Below, piece by piece: positions 35,604 to 44,915 of a stretch of DNA of 64,000 nucleotides; within the stretch, counting starts at the first letter, position 1; every line of letters starts with the position of its first letter. The stretch spans positions 62,001 to 126,000 of the forward strand of contig NZ_FOAN01000001.1 in the NCBI RefSeq assembly GCF_900109525.1, read 5' to 3'. The position numbers and the translations under genes were made by a program. The stretch comes from Allobosea lupini (GTDB lineage Bacteria > Pseudomonadota > Alphaproteobacteria > Rhizobiales > Beijerinckiaceae). The notes beneath the pieces were generated by a model. That model was not told the origin of the DNA. It ran no database searches and was given only the letters and a program-made list of their open reading frames with translations.

Positions 35604-35955
35604 GATTCGGTCATGATTCGGAGCGCCTTCGATGAGCCTCGCTGACGGGCTAGCCGCCCAAGCTTCGCGCGGATTCAAGCACTTGTGGCTGCCGCTGCAG
35701 AGAGGACTTCCGCTAGTAGGGTTCGCCAAGTCCTGTTGATGCCCTGTTAACCATGGTCCGGCGGATTTTAGTGATTTCACACCGGCAAGGATCGTTGCAA
35801 GCTCGCAACGGCGCCGCGATTCCACATGTGATTCCTTGAGCTTAGCAGGTGCCTTGAAACTTATCCCCATGATCCACATCTCCCTACAAGATGTCGTATC
35901 CACACCTATCGCCTCGCACTAATCCTTGACGGCGCGACCCAATCGGGACTAAATT
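35604..35955 (+). promoter_or_regulatory. nrdJ control region: GANTC cluster, TTAACCAT, DnaA-like boxes, promoter
   Basis: Five GATTC (GANTC) sites start at 35604, 35615, 35672, 35818 and 35830. TTAACCAT, a CtrA half-site sequence, lies at 35747-35754. Three 9-mers one mismatch from the DnaA box TTATCCACA lie at 35861 (TTATCCCCA), 35870 (TGATCCACA) and 35896 (GTATCCACA). An inverted repeat ACATCT-N7-AGATGT overlaps them at 35876-35894. A likely sigma-70 promoter is TTGACG (35926-35931), 18 bases, TAAATT (35950-35955). The set suggests cell-cycle-linked expression of the ribonucleotide reductase. Confidence 0.5.
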
Positions 35956-35983
35956 TTGACGGTCGCGTGACGGTTGGCGGAGA

Positions 35984-36179
35984 CGCCTTTTTCGACCCGC
36001 GAAACGAGTTCCCAGACGGGTCAAGGCGATCACCGCGGCGCGCCAGAGATGGCGACGGCGAACGGCGACGTGCGTGCTCCGGCTGGCCGCATCAGGAAAC
36101 CGATGACGGGGCACACCGTCGCGGGATCCGGGAGCATCAAACCGAGTTGGTCTGACATCAGGAGCCGGTGAGCAACCGG
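35984..36179 (+). other. structured 5' leader of nrdJ
   Basis: Between the predicted promoter and the nrdJ ATG lie about 270 transcribed bases with several stems. A 12-bp stem, CGCCTT/AAGGCG plus GACCCG/CGGGTC with a 4-base bulge, spans 35984-36028. GACGG/CCGTC pairs at 36105-36120 and CCGGT/ACCGG at 36165-36179. I do not find the conserved core of cobalamin riboswitches. The leader may carry another regulatory RNA or simply be long. Confidence 0.35.
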
Positions 36180-36229
36180 CCGCGCGGGGCGCCATGATGC
36201 GTCCGCGGCAAGCATTGGGGACGAAGCTT

Positions 36230-39200
36230 ATGCGCATCGAGCGCCGCCATACCACCGCCGGCCAGTCGCCCTATGCGGCGATCCCGTTCCGCTCGGCGGT
36301 AAGCGAGATCCGCAATCCCGATGGTTCGATCGTCTTCCGGCTCGAAGGCATCGAGGTGCCGGAGGCCTGGTCGCAGGTGGCGAGCGACGTGCTCGCGCAG
36401 AAGTACTTCCGCAAGGCCGGCGTTCCGGCCGCGTCCAAGAAGGTCGAGGAGAACGACGTCCCGTCCTTCCTCTGGCGTTCGGTTCCGGACGAGGCTGCGC
36501 TCGCCAAGCTGCCGGAAGACAAGCGTTTCGGCTCCGAGATCTCGTCCAAGCAGGTCTTCGACCGGCTCGCCGGCTGCTGGACCTATTGGGGCTGGAAGGG
36601 TGGCTATTTCTCCTCGGAGGAGGATGCCCACGCTTTCCATGACGAGCTGCGCTTCATGCTGGCCTCGCAGATGGTCGCGCCGAACTCGCCGCAATGGTTC
36701 AACACCGGCCTGCACTGGGCCTATGGCATCGACGGGCCGAGCCAGGGCCATTTCTACGTCGACTTCAAGACCGGCAAGCTGGTGAAGTCGAAGTCGAGCT
36801 ACGAGCACCCGCAGCCGCATGCCTGCTTCATCCAGGGCGTGCAGGACGACCTCGTCAACGAGGGCGGCATCATGGACCTGTGGGTCCGCGAGGCGCGCCT
36901 GTTCAAGTACGGCTCCGGCACCGGCTCGAACTTCTCGATGCTGCGCGGCGAGGGCGAGAAGCTCGCCGGCGGCGGCCGCTCCTCCGGCCTGATGTCCTTC
37001 CTCAAGATTGGTGACCGTGCCGCCGGCGCGATCAAGTCCGGCGGCACCACCCGCCGCGCCGCCAAGATGGTCGTCGTCGACGTCGATCACCCGGACATCG
37101 AGACCTATATCGACTGGAAGGTGAAGGAGGAGCAGAAGGTCGCGGCGCTCGTCGCCGGCTCCAAGATCGTCCAGAAGGCGATGAAGGCGGTGATGAAGGC
37201 CTGCGTCAACTGCGAGGCCGCCGACGATGCCTGCTTCGATCCCGAGAAGAACCCGGCGCTGAAGCGCGAGATCAAGCTCGCCCGCAAGGCGATGGTGCCT
37301 GACAACTACATCAAGCGCGTCATCCAGTTCGCCAGGCAGGGCTACACCGAGATCCAGTTCGACACCTACGACACCGACTGGGATTCGGAGGCCTATCTCA
37401 CCGTTTCCGGCCAGAACTCGAACAATTCCGTCTCGCTGACCGACGACTTCCTGCGCGCGGTCGAGAATGACGGCGACTGGAACCTGATCGGCCGCACCAC
37501 GGGCAAGGTCACCAAGACCCTGAAGGCGCGCGACCTCTGGGAGAAGATCGGCTACGCCGCCTGGGCCTCGGCCGATCCCGGCCTGCACTTCAACACCACG
37601 ATGAACGACTGGCACACCAGCCCGGCCTCGGGACGCATCCGCGCCTCGAATCCGTGCTCGGAGTACATGTTCCTCGACGACACCGCCTGCAACCTGGCCT
37701 CGGCCAACCTGCTGCAGTTCTACGACCGGCAGACCAAGGCCTTCGACGTCGCCGGTTACGAGCATCTCTGCCGCCTCTGGACCATCGTGCTCGAGATCTC
37801 GGTGACGATGGCGCAGTTCCCGAGCCGCGAGATCGCCGAGCTCTCCTATGAGTACCGCACGCTCGGCCTCGGCTACGCCAATATCGGCGGCCTGCTGATG
37901 ACCATGGGCCTCGGCTACGACAGCGACGAGGGCAGGGCGCTCGCCGGCGGCCTGACCGCGATCATGACCGGCGTCGCCTATGCGACCTCGGCCGAGATGG
38001 CGGGCGAGCTCGGCCCGTTCCCGGGCTACAAGAAGAACGCCCAGCACATGCTGCGCGTCATCCGCAACCACCGCGTCGCGGCCCATGGCCAGGCCTCCGG
38101 CTATGAGGGCCTGCAGGTCACGCCGGTGCCGCTCGACCATGCCACGCTGGAGCGCCTCGGCGGCTCCTCGGCGACGGTGTCGGAGCGGGCCAAGGCGAGC
38201 TGGGACGAGGCGCTGGCGCTCGGCGAGAAGCACGGCTACCGCAACGCCCAGTCGACCGTGATCGCGCCGACGGGCACGATCGGCCTGGTCATGGATTGCG
38301 ACACCACCGGCATCGAGCCCGACTTCGCGCTGGTGAAGTTCAAGAAGCTCGCCGGCGGCGGCTACTTCAAGATCATCAACGGTGCGGTTCCCGATGCGCT
38401 GCGTGCGCTGGGCTATCGCGAGGCGGATATCGCCGAGATCGAGGCCTATGCCGTCGGCCATGGCTCGATGAAGCAGGCGCCAGGCATCAACCCCGGCTCG
38501 CTCCGGGCCAAGGGTTTCAGCGACGAGAAGATCGAGGCGGTCGAGAAGGGGCTGAAGAGCGCTTTCGACATCAAGTTCGTCTTCAACAAGTGGACGCTGG
38601 GCGAGGACTTCCTCACCGGCACGCTCAAGGTTCCGGCCGAGAAGCTGAACGACATGTCGTTCGAGCTCCTGCCCTTCCTCGGCTTCAGCAAGGCCGAGAT
38701 CGAGGCCGCCAACGTCCATGTCTGCGGGGCGATGACGCTGGAAGGCGCGCCGCACCTGAAGAAGGAGCACTACAACGTCTTCGACTGCGCCAACCCCTGC
38801 GGGCGCATCGGCAAGCGCTATCTCTCGGTCGAGAGCCATATCCGCATGATGGCGGCGGCGCAGCCCTTCATCTCGGGCGCGATCTCCAAGACCATCAACA
38901 TGCCGAACGACGCCACCGTCGAGGATTGCAAGAGCGCCTATCTGCTTTCCTGGAAGCTGGCGCTGAAGGCGAACGCCCTCTACCGCGACGGCTCGAAGCT
39001 GTCGCAGCCGCTGAACTCGGCCCTGATCGCCGACGAGGACGACGACGCGGATGAGGCGACCGAGGCGCTCTACCAGCAGCCGCTGGCAGCGCGCGCCACC
39101 CAGATCGCGGAAAAGATCGTCGAGCGCGTCGTCGAACGCGTGGAACGTGTTCGCGAGCGCGAAAAAATGCCGGCGCGGCGCACCGGCTACATCCAGAAGG

Positions 39201-39955
39201 CGGTGGTCGGCGGCCACAAGGTCTATGTCCACACCGGCGAATATGCCGATGGCCGCCTCGGCGAGATCTTCATCGACATGCACAAGGAAGGCGCGGCCTT
39301 CCGGGCGATGATGAACAACTTCGCCATCGCGGTCTCGCTCGGCCTGCAATACGGCGTGCCGCTGGAGGAGTATGTCGAGGCCTTCACCTTCACCCGCTTC
39401 GAGCCCTCGGGCTTCGTGCAGGGCAACCAGTCGATCAAGAACGCGACCTCGATCCTCGACTACGTCTTCCGCGAGCTGGCGATCTCCTATCTCGGCCGGC
39501 ACGACCTCGCCCATGTCGATCCCAGCGAGATCGGCCATGACGTGATGGGCAGCGGCGTCGAGCAGGGCAAGGCGCCGGATGCGGCCGGGCCGATCACCTC
39601 GACCCCGCTGGCCTCCTCGGGCTTCCGCCGCGGCAAGCCGATCAACCTGCTCGCCATCCAGGGCGGGGCGGCGGCCAACGATGCGGTCGCCCGCGGCGGC
39701 GCCAGCGTGACCGGCATCTCGACGCTCGGCGCCACCGCGCTGAAGGAAGAGCCGGAGGCTTATGGCGAAGAGCAGATGAGCAAGCTCGGCTTCGCCGCTC
39801 CCGCCGCCCAGCCGACCGCCTCCGAGCGCCGGGCCGAGGCGATCATGAAGGGCTATGTCGGCGACAGCTGCGGCGAGTGCGGCAACTTCACGCTGGTGCG
39901 CAACGGCACCTGCCTGAAGTGCAATACCTGCGGCTCGACGACCGGGTGTTCGTGA
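36230..39955 (+). CDS. nrdJ: adenosylcobalamin-dependent (class II) ribonucleotide reductase
   Basis: This 1241-residue class II reductase makes deoxyribonucleotides using a cobalamin-generated thiyl radical, independent of oxygen. The catalytic N-x-C-x-E is NPCSE at 474-478, with Cys476 as radical site. The N-terminal half has [20 protein letters not shown] and [11 protein letters not shown]. The long alphaproteobacterial C-terminal extension ends in a cysteine-rich knuckle ([25 protein letters not shown]). I chose the ATG at 36230 because GGGGAC precedes it and [15 protein letters not shown] is the usual N-terminus; an upstream ATG at 36194 adds 12 codons. A strong terminator follows. Confidence 0.96.
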   Translation: MRIERRHTTAGQSPYAAIPFRSAVSEIRNPDGSIVFRLEGIEVPEAWSQVASDVLAQKYFRKAGVPAASKKVEENDVPSFLWRSVPDEAALAKLPEDKRFGSEISSKQVFDRLAGCWTYWGWKGGYFSSEEDAHAFHDELRFMLASQMVAPNSPQWFNTGLHWAYGIDGPSQGHFYVDFKTGKLVKSKSSYEHPQPHACFIQGVQDDLVNEGGIMDLWVREARLFKYGSGTGSNFSMLRGEGEKLAGGGRSSGLMSFLKIGDRAAGAIKSGGTTRRAAKMVVVDVDHPDIETYIDWKVKEEQKVAALVAGSKIVQKAMKAVMKACVNCEAADDACFDPEKNPALKREIKLARKAMVPDNYIKRVIQFARQGYTEIQFDTYDTDWDSEAYLTVSGQNSNNSVSLTDDFLRAVENDGDWNLIGRTTGKVTKTLKARDLWEKIGYAAWASADPGLHFNTTMNDWHTSPASGRIRASNPCSEYMFLDDTACNLASANLLQFYDRQTKAFDVAGYEHLCRLWTIVLEISVTMAQFPSREIAELSYEYRTLGLGYANIGGLLMTMGLGYDSDEGRALAGGLTAIMTGVAYATSAEMAGELGPFPGYKKNAQHMLRVIRNHRVAAHGQASGYEGLQVTPVPLDHATLERLGGSSATVSERAKASWDEALALGEKHGYRNAQSTVIAPTGTIGLVMDCDTTGIEPDFALVKFKKLAGGGYFKIINGAVPDALRALGYREADIAEIEAYAVGHGSMKQAPGINPGSLRAKGFSDEKIEAVEKGLKSAFDIKFVFNKWTLGEDFLTGTLKVPAEKLNDMSFELLPFLGFSKAEIEAANVHVCGAMTLEGAPHLKKEHYNVFDCANPCGRIGKRYLSVESHIRMMAAAQPFISGAISKTINMPNDATVEDCKSAYLLSWKLALKANALYRDGSKLSQPLNSALIADEDDDADEATEALYQQPLAARATQIAEKIVERVVERVERVREREKMPARRTGYIQKAVVGGHKVYVHTGEYADGRLGEIFIDMHKEGAAFRAMMNNFAIAVSLGLQYGVPLEEYVEAFTFTRFEPSGFVQGNQSIKNATSILDYVFRELAISYLGRHDLAHVDPSEIGHDVMGSGVEQGKAPDAAGPITSTPLASSGFRRGKPINLLAIQGGAAANDAVARGGASVTGISTLGATALKEEPEAYGEEQMSKLGFAAPAAQPTASERRAEAIMKGYVGDSCGECGNFTLVRNGTCLKCNTCGSTTGCS

Positions 39956-39996
39956 GGGATCTCTCTTTTCTCGAAACCCAGTCGACACTAACAATG

Positions 39997-40023
39997 AGGC
40001 CGGCCCTATTAGGGCCGGCCTTT
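39997..40023 (+). terminator. rho-independent terminator after nrdJ
   Basis: AGGCCGGCCCT (39997-40007) pairs over 11 bp with AGGGCCGGCCT (40011-40021) around an ATT loop, followed by a short T run. It lies about 40 bases after the nrdJ stop. Confidence 0.85.
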
Positions 40024-40043
40024 GCATGTGAGCTGACGATTTG

Positions 40044-40892
40044 ATGCCGGGCGAGAGCTGGTCTGATTACGAAAACGATCTAACGGTCGTCACATACTTC
40101 GAGATGCTCTCGGCCGAGCTGAGACGAGAGCCATACGTGAAATCCCAAGCACGTGATGCGTTGGTGCCATTGCTAAAGGGTCGTTCAGCAAAAGCGGTAG
40201 AGTATAAATTTCAGAATATCAGCGCGGTGCTCCTACTGTTGGGAGAGCCGTGGATTGATGGCTACAAGCCGGCAACTCGCTTCCAGAACAGCTTGGTCGA
40301 TGCCGTCCTTAGATGGTTTGACGCGCACCCTCTGTGGACGACGCAACAACTGGAGAGGACCGCCAGAACGCTCGCGCGAAATGAGTTTCGTGATGAAGCA
40401 AGCCTCTGGATTGGCCCGCCGCCGACATTCTCGAATAGTCTTTCGCTAATCGAGCCGGCTTTGGTCGAACTGGTTGCTAGAAAATTTGATGTTGCGGCCC
40501 GTGATGCGCGCAATCGTGCTCTCGGAGAGGCGGGAGAGGGACTCGTCCTCGCCCATGAGAGGAATACCTTACGCGCTGCTGGCCAAGAGACCTTAGCGGC
40601 TCGGGTTCGCTGGGTTTCACGTGAAGATGGAGATGGGGCCGGATTTGATATTGCAAGCTTTGAGGCAGACGGGCGTTCGCGACTGATCGAAGTGAAGACG
40701 ACGAATGGTTGGGAACGAACGCCTTTTCACATTACTCGCACTGAGATAGCCGCTGCCGACAGTCATCGCGATAACTGGCATCTTGTAAGGCTCTGGAATT
40801 TCGCGCGCTCCCCACGTGCATTCTCCATTCGACCGCCGCTCGATGTTCACGTGCAGCTAACGCCCACGACCTTTCTCGCGTCACTTCATTGA
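40044..40892 (+). CDS. DUF3883-domain protein, nuclease-like, probably horizontally acquired
   Basis: The 282-residue protein has two parts. Residues 1-100 (NDLTVVTYFEMLSAELRREPY, then KAVEYKFQNISAVLLLLGEPWIDGYKPA) form a helical region I know from restriction-like and HNH proteins. Residues about 160-270 form a DUF3883 domain with AGFDIASFEADG, RLIEVKTTNG and ITRTEIAAADSHRDNWHLVRLWNF. The Asp and Glu-Val-Lys resemble a PD-(D/E)xK nuclease core. Base composition is clearly less GC-rich than the neighbours, and codon use is less biased. It stands alone between the nrdJ terminator and a repeat. A role in DNA restriction or defence is inference. TTG at 40041 is an alternative start. Confidence 0.8.
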   Translation: MPGESWSDYENDLTVVTYFEMLSAELRREPYVKSQARDALVPLLKGRSAKAVEYKFQNISAVLLLLGEPWIDGYKPATRFQNSLVDAVLRWFDAHPLWTTQQLERTARTLARNEFRDEASLWIGPPPTFSNSLSLIEPALVELVARKFDVAARDARNRALGEAGEGLVLAHERNTLRAAGQETLAARVRWVSREDGDGAGFDIASFEADGRSRLIEVKTTNGWERTPFHITRTEIAAADSHRDNWHLVRLWNFARSPRAFSIRPPLDVHVQLTPTTFLASLH

Positions 40893-40904
40893 AAGTAGAC
40901 ACCC

Positions 40905-41056
40905 TCGGCGCAAAGAACCCGTCTCCGTGTGGGAGAAGGGCAGGGGTGAGGGACCGCCGCTGATGATTTGAATGCAACGGCGCCGCTGCGGCCTTCTGCG
41001 GATAGCGCAGGCCCTCATCCGGCGCTCCGCGCCACCTTCTCCCATCCGGGAGAAGG
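40905..41056. repeat. intergenic repeat pair with GGGAGAAGG hairpin
   Basis: CCTTCTCCC (41035-41043) pairs perfectly with GGGAGAAGG (41048-41056). TGGGAGAAGGGCAGGGGTGAGGG near 40929-40953 is the same word in the opposite orientation to CCCTCATCC...CCTTCTCCC at 41012-41043. The segment is therefore a large inverted repeat of the kind scattered through alphaproteobacterial gaps. The 337-base gap between the DUF3883 and deacylase genes holds nothing else I recognise. Confidence 0.6.
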
Positions 41057-41229
41057 TTGGGACGAGGTTCCGGCGCGTCGATTCACAGGCTCAGCCCCGA
41101 TCCGACATGCGTCATCCGCCAAGGCGCTTCACCGGCAACGCGCTTGTCTCGGCAATTCCCGATCGGCCAACATCGGCTGCTTCGCGGTCACTGGTCGCGG
41201 GCCAACCGAGGCATGAGGGGCAAAGGCAG

Positions 41230-42723
41230 ATGAGCGGACTGTTGATTTCGGGTGGCCGTGTCGTCGATCCGGAAAGCGGCCATGATGGCATCGCCGATGT
41301 CGCGATCGCAGACGGAAAGATCGTCGCGATCGGCTCCAGCCTCGGCAGCGCCGAGCGCGTGATCGACGCGCGCGGGCTGGTCGTCGCGCCCGGCTTCATC
41401 GACCTTCATGCCCATGGCCAGTCGATCCCCGCCGACCGCATGCAGGCCTTCGACGGGGTCACCACGACGCTGGACCTCGAGGCCGGCGTGCTGCCGGTCG
41501 CCTCCTGGTATCGCCGCCAGGCGGAGCAGGGCCGCATCCTCAACTACGGCGCCGCCACGAACTGGGCCTTCGCCCGGATCGGCGCGATGATCGGGATCAA
41601 CGAGGAATCGTCGCTGGAAGCGTTCGGACGCGCGATGCGCGATCCGCGCTGGATGGATGAGATCTCCTCGCCCTCCGAACAGCAGAACATCCTCGAGCGC
41701 ATCGCGGCGGGGCTCGACGAGGGTGGCATCGGCATCGGCATCCTGAACGCCTATGCGCCCGGCGCCGGCGTGCAGGAGCTGACCGCGCTCTGCCAGCTCG
41801 CCGCCGAGCGCGGCGTGCCGACCTTCACCCATATCGCCTATATGGCGAACACCGACCCGAAGAGCGCGGCCGAGGCCTATATCCGCCTGATCGGCTATGC
41901 CGGCGCCACCGGCGCGCATATGCACATCTGCCACTTCAACAGCTCCAGCAAGACCGATGTCGAGCGCTGCGCGCGGCTGATCAAGCAGGCGCAGGCGCAG
42001 GGCCTGCCGATCACGGTGGAGGCCTATCCCTATGGCACCGGCTCCACGGTGATCGCGGCGGCGTTCTTCAGCGATCCCGAATTCGAGCGCCGCAATGACA
42101 CCCGCTACGAGCAGATCCAGTTCGTCACCAGCGGCCGCCGGATCCAGGACCGCGAGGACCTGCTGTCCGCGCAGTCGGAGGACCCGTCGCAGCTCGTTCT
42201 CTGGCATGTGCTCGACACCGAGAACAACGCCCGCCATCGCGACATGCTCGACCTCTCGGTCCTGTATCCCGGTGGCGCGATCGCCTCGGACGCCATGCCG
42301 TGGTCGATGCCGGACGGATCGACCTATACCGGCGATGCCTGGCCGCTCCCGGATGAAGCGACTTCGCATCCGCGCTCGTCCGGCACCTTCACGCGCTTCC
42401 TGCGGCACTGGGTGCGCGAGCGGCAGGCGGTCAGCCTGCAGGAGGGGATCGCGAAATGCACCCTGATCCCGGCCGAGATCCTGGCCGCGAGCACGCCCGC
42501 CATGCGTGACAAGGGCCGGCTGAAGGCCGGAGCCGATGCCGATGTCGTGGTGTTCGACCTCGACACGCTGACCGATCGGGCGGAGTTTTCGGCGATGAAC
42601 CGGCCGGCCGAAGGCGTCCGGCATCTCATCGTCAGCGGGGAGCCGGTCATCGCCGACGGAGTCATGGACGTCGCGGCACGGCCGGGCCGGCCTGTGCGCC
42701 GACCGCTCAGTGCGGCGGCCTGA
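41230..42723 (+). CDS. N-acyl-D-amino-acid deacylase-type amidohydrolase
   Basis: This 497-residue metal-dependent amidohydrolase resembles D-aminoacylase. It has LLISGGRVVDPESG at the start, the metal motif GFIDLHAHGQ (HxH), a later FTHIAY and MHICHFN histidine pair, the IASDAMPW aspartate near residue 355, and a C-terminal GRLKAGADADVVVFD. The family hydrolyses N-acyl-D-amino acids or related amides; the exact substrate is unknown. The ATG at 41230 follows AAAGG. The frame is open upstream to 40972 through repeat DNA, which is not coding. A COG0523 GTPase gene starts 4 bases after its stop, which hints at metal supply to this enzyme. Confidence 0.88.
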   Translation: MSGLLISGGRVVDPESGHDGIADVAIADGKIVAIGSSLGSAERVIDARGLVVAPGFIDLHAHGQSIPADRMQAFDGVTTTLDLEAGVLPVASWYRRQAEQGRILNYGAATNWAFARIGAMIGINEESSLEAFGRAMRDPRWMDEISSPSEQQNILERIAAGLDEGGIGIGILNAYAPGAGVQELTALCQLAAERGVPTFTHIAYMANTDPKSAAEAYIRLIGYAGATGAHMHICHFNSSSKTDVERCARLIKQAQAQGLPITVEAYPYGTGSTVIAAAFFSDPEFERRNDTRYEQIQFVTSGRRIQDREDLLSAQSEDPSQLVLWHVLDTENNARHRDMLDLSVLYPGGAIASDAMPWSMPDGSTYTGDAWPLPDEATSHPRSSGTFTRFLRHWVRERQAVSLQEGIAKCTLIPAEILAASTPAMRDKGRLKAGADADVVVFDLDTLTDRAEFSAMNRPAEGVRHLIVSGEPVIADGVMDVAARPGRPVRRPLSAAA

Positions 42724-42727
42724 CGCC

Positions 42728-43654
42728 ATGCCGGTTCCGATCCTGCTGGTGACGGGCTTTCTCGGAGCCGGCAAGACGACGCTGGTCAACCGCATCCTGC
42801 AACGGGCCGACGGGCGACGCATCGCCGCCGTCGTCAATGATTTCGGCGCGATCAACATCGATGCGGAGCTGATCGCCGGTGCGGAGGACGGGGTCGTCAG
42901 CCTCGCCAATGGCTGCATCTGCTGCACGCTGGAAGGCGATCTGCTGCGGACGCTGTCCAATCTGCTGCGGCGAACCCCGCGCCCCGAAGCCATCGTGATC
43001 GAGACCAGCGGCGTCGCCGATCCCGAAGACATCATCCGTAACCTGATGGACCCGGTGATCTGGCGCGCAGCGCCCCTGGAGACGGTGCTGTGCGTCGTCG
43101 ATGCGGCGGCACCGGAGGCGCTGCTCGACGACCCGCTGTTCCTGAGCCAGCTGCGAGCCGCCGATCTTCTCGCCGTCAGCAAGGGCGATCTCGTCGACAA
43201 GGCCTCGCTCGACGAGCGTTGCCGCTCCCTGTCGCAGATCAACCGCCGGGCCACCCTCGTAGAGGCGACCGGCGGCGATATTCCGCTCGATCTTGTCTTT
43301 CCTGAAGTCGGGACGGCTCGCGAGCGGACGACGCGCCCGAAAAGGCCGAGCATCGATCGGTTCGAGACCTTCAACTGGACATCCGGCACGCCGATCTCGC
43401 TCGCCGGCTTTCAGCAGGTCGTCGGTCGGCTTGCGCCGCGGCTCGTCCGTGCGAAGGGATTTCTCGACACGATCGAGAAGCCCGATGGCCGATATCTCTT
43501 TCAGCTCGCGGGTGGGAGAGCCACGCTGGCGCCTCTCGATCGGGACGAGCCGGCGCGAGGCACCAGAATCGTCTTCATCGCGGAGATCGGCAGGATCACT
43601 CAGGTGGACATCGATGACGCGATGATCCGGGCGAGTGGGCATCAGGGCCAGTAG
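42728..43654 (+). CDS. CobW/COG0523 family GTP-binding metallochaperone
   Basis: This 308-residue G3E GTPase has Walker A GFLGAGKT (10-17), the metal-binding CxCC motif NGCICC (63-66), the Walker B-like region EAIVIETSGVADP, and SKGDLVDK as base-recognition motif. The C-terminal CobW_C domain is present and ends RITQVDIDDAMIRA. Members deliver Zn2+, Co2+ or other metals to client enzymes. It starts 4 bases after the amidohydrolase stop, so that metalloenzyme is a plausible client. No zinc-uptake regulator site was seen. Confidence 0.92.
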   Translation: MPVPILLVTGFLGAGKTTLVNRILQRADGRRIAAVVNDFGAINIDAELIAGAEDGVVSLANGCICCTLEGDLLRTLSNLLRRTPRPEAIVIETSGVADPEDIIRNLMDPVIWRAAPLETVLCVVDAAAPEALLDDPLFLSQLRAADLLAVSKGDLVDKASLDERCRSLSQINRRATLVEATGGDIPLDLVFPEVGTARERTTRPKRPSIDRFETFNWTSGTPISLAGFQQVVGRLAPRLVRAKGFLDTIEKPDGRYLFQLAGGRATLAPLDRDEPARGTRIVFIAEIGRITQVDIDDAMIRASGHQGQ

Positions 43655-43687
43655 CCCGGCACTCACAGACATTCCTGACCTGACGGT

Positions 43688-44356
43688 TCAGGCACGCGGC
43701 ATGTCGAGCCCCATCTGCCAGAAATCGGCCTCCAGCTTCGAAGCCTGGCCGAACAGGGCGGCGAGCTCGGAAAAGCGCGCTTCGGTCATCGCCCGCGCCG
43801 CGAGCGCGTCGAGATGGCGGCGGGCGTCGCGGGCGACCTGCTGATAGGCCTGCCCGGCATATTCGCCGATCCAGTCGCGATAGGGATGGTCGTCGAGCGC
43901 AGGTCCGAGCTCTCCGGCGAGCCTAGCGCCGATCTCGGCATAGCCGACGATGCAGGGGCTGAGCGCGACATGCAGGTCGAGCAGGTCGCCCGAGACGCCG
44001 CAATCGAGCACGAAGCGGGTATAGGCGACCGTCGCCTGATGCTCGGGCGCGGCTTCAAGCTGCTCGGGCGAGAGGCCCCAGCGGCCGCAGAGCCGGACAT
44101 GCAGGTCCATTTCGAGGTCGAGGATCGCCGACAGGCCGGCCTTGGCGGCGCGCATGTCGGCGAGGGTTCGGCTCTTATACGCCGCCAGCGCATAGGCGCG
44201 GGCGAACTGGATCAGGAAGAGATAGTCCTGCACGAGATAGGCCCGGAAGGCGGCCTGCGGCAGCGAGCCGTCGCCCATTTGCCGGACGAAATCATGTTCG
44301 ACATAGGACGCCCAATCGGCGGCTGCGGTGGCCTTCAACCTGTCGAAAATGTCCAC
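43688..44356 (-). CDS. tenA: TenA/thiaminase II family protein
   Basis: This 222-residue all-helical protein salvages thiamine pyrimidine (aminopyrimidine aminohydrolase). The catalytic cysteine is at residue 135 in ALSPCIVGYAEIG, the same number as I recall for Bacillus TenA, and the C-terminal Glu lies in ASKLEADFWQMG. I chose the GTG at 44356 (AAGGAAG upstream) because the family begins with FDRLKATAAADW; the longer frame from 44503 is improbable. No other thiamine gene is adjacent and no THI-box riboswitch was seen. Confidence 0.9.
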   Translation of the reverse strand: MDIFDRLKATAAADWASYVEHDFVRQMGDGSLPQAAFRAYLVQDYLFLIQFARAYALAAYKSRTLADMRAAKAGLSAILDLEMDLHVRLCGRWGLSPEQLEAAPEHQATVAYTRFVLDCGVSGDLLDLHVALSPCIVGYAEIGARLAGELGPALDDHPYRDWIGEYAGQAYQQVARDARRHLDALAARAMTEARFSELAALFGQASKLEADFWQMGLDMPRA

Positions 44357-44519
44357 GGCTGGGGCTTCCTTCCGGATCGGATTCGCGCGGCAGTCATAGC
44401 GCAAACCGCCGCTGCGCGGCGTGCCGCGGATGACGCAGGTTTGATCCGCGCCGGCGGCGACAGGGTGCAGATGCCGCGTTAGCCTTCCACCGTGTCTGGA
44501 CAATCAGGAGGGTGCGACC

Positions 44520-44909
44520 ATGACCAGTTTCGCGATCGGCCGGCGGGCGCTTCTCTGCGGAGCGGCCGTTTCCATTCTTGCCTTGCCGGCCCTGGCGCAT
44601 CATGGCTGGGGCTGGGCGGTCGACGAACAGAGCGAGCTCAAGGGCACGATCCGCGCGATCTCGATGGCGCCGCCGCATCCGACGCTGCAGGTCGCGGCGA
44701 CCGATGGCGTCCTCTGGCAGATCGATCTCGGCAATCCCAGCCAGACCGCACGGGCGAATTTTACCGGCGACACAGCGAAGGTCGGCGACGCCATCACCGT
44801 GCTCGGCAACCGGCATCAGGACGCCAGCAAAAGGCAGATGAAGGCGGTACGCATCACCATCGCTGGCAAGAACTACGACATGTATCCGGAGCGGATCAAA
44901 ACGAACTGA
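44520..44909 (+). CDS. DUF6152-family exported protein
   Basis: This 129-residue protein has a Tat- or Sec-like leader (GRRALLCGAAVSILALPALAHHGWGW) with a HHGW motif right after cleavage. A small OB-like beta domain follows: LKGTIRAISMAPPHPTLQVAATDGVLWQIDLGNP, then KVGDAITVLGNRHQD. This fits the DUF6152 family, whose function is unknown; the His pair could bind metal. A GGAG lies 9 bases upstream of the ATG. A membrane-protein gene starts 6 bases after its stop, so they form an operon. Confidence 0.83.
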   Translation: MTSFAIGRRALLCGAAVSILALPALAHHGWGWAVDEQSELKGTIRAISMAPPHPTLQVAATDGVLWQIDLGNPSQTARANFTGDTAKVGDAITVLGNRHQDASKRQMKAVRITIAGKNYDMYPERIKTN

Positions 44910-44915
44910 GCGCCT

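Noticed and set aside
35330-35903. Small frames (94 and 121 codons) between the NDUFA12 and nrdJ genes
   Set aside because: They overlap regulatory DNA, lack ribosome sites and read as random GC-rich translation.
35604-35910. Chromosomal replication origin
   Set aside because: DnaA-like boxes and GANTC sites are present, but there are only three imperfect boxes, no clear AT-rich unwinding element and none of the usual origin genes nearby. A promoter role is simpler.
35956-36229. Cobalamin riboswitch before nrdJ
   Set aside because: The GCCACTG core, AGGGAA segment and B12 box were searched by eye and not found; only generic hairpins are present.
36158-40027. 1289-codon open frame antisense to nrdJ
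   Set aside because: A shadow of the nrdJ codon pattern; low-complexity translation and no ribosome site.
40972-41229. N-terminal extension of the D-aminoacylase-like frame
   Set aside because: The first 86 codons run through a repeat element; the family N-terminus begins at 41230 with a ribosome site.
44357-44503. N-terminal extension of TenA
   Set aside because: The extra 49 residues are not part of the TenA fold, and a GTG with AAGGAAG upstream begins at the usual place.
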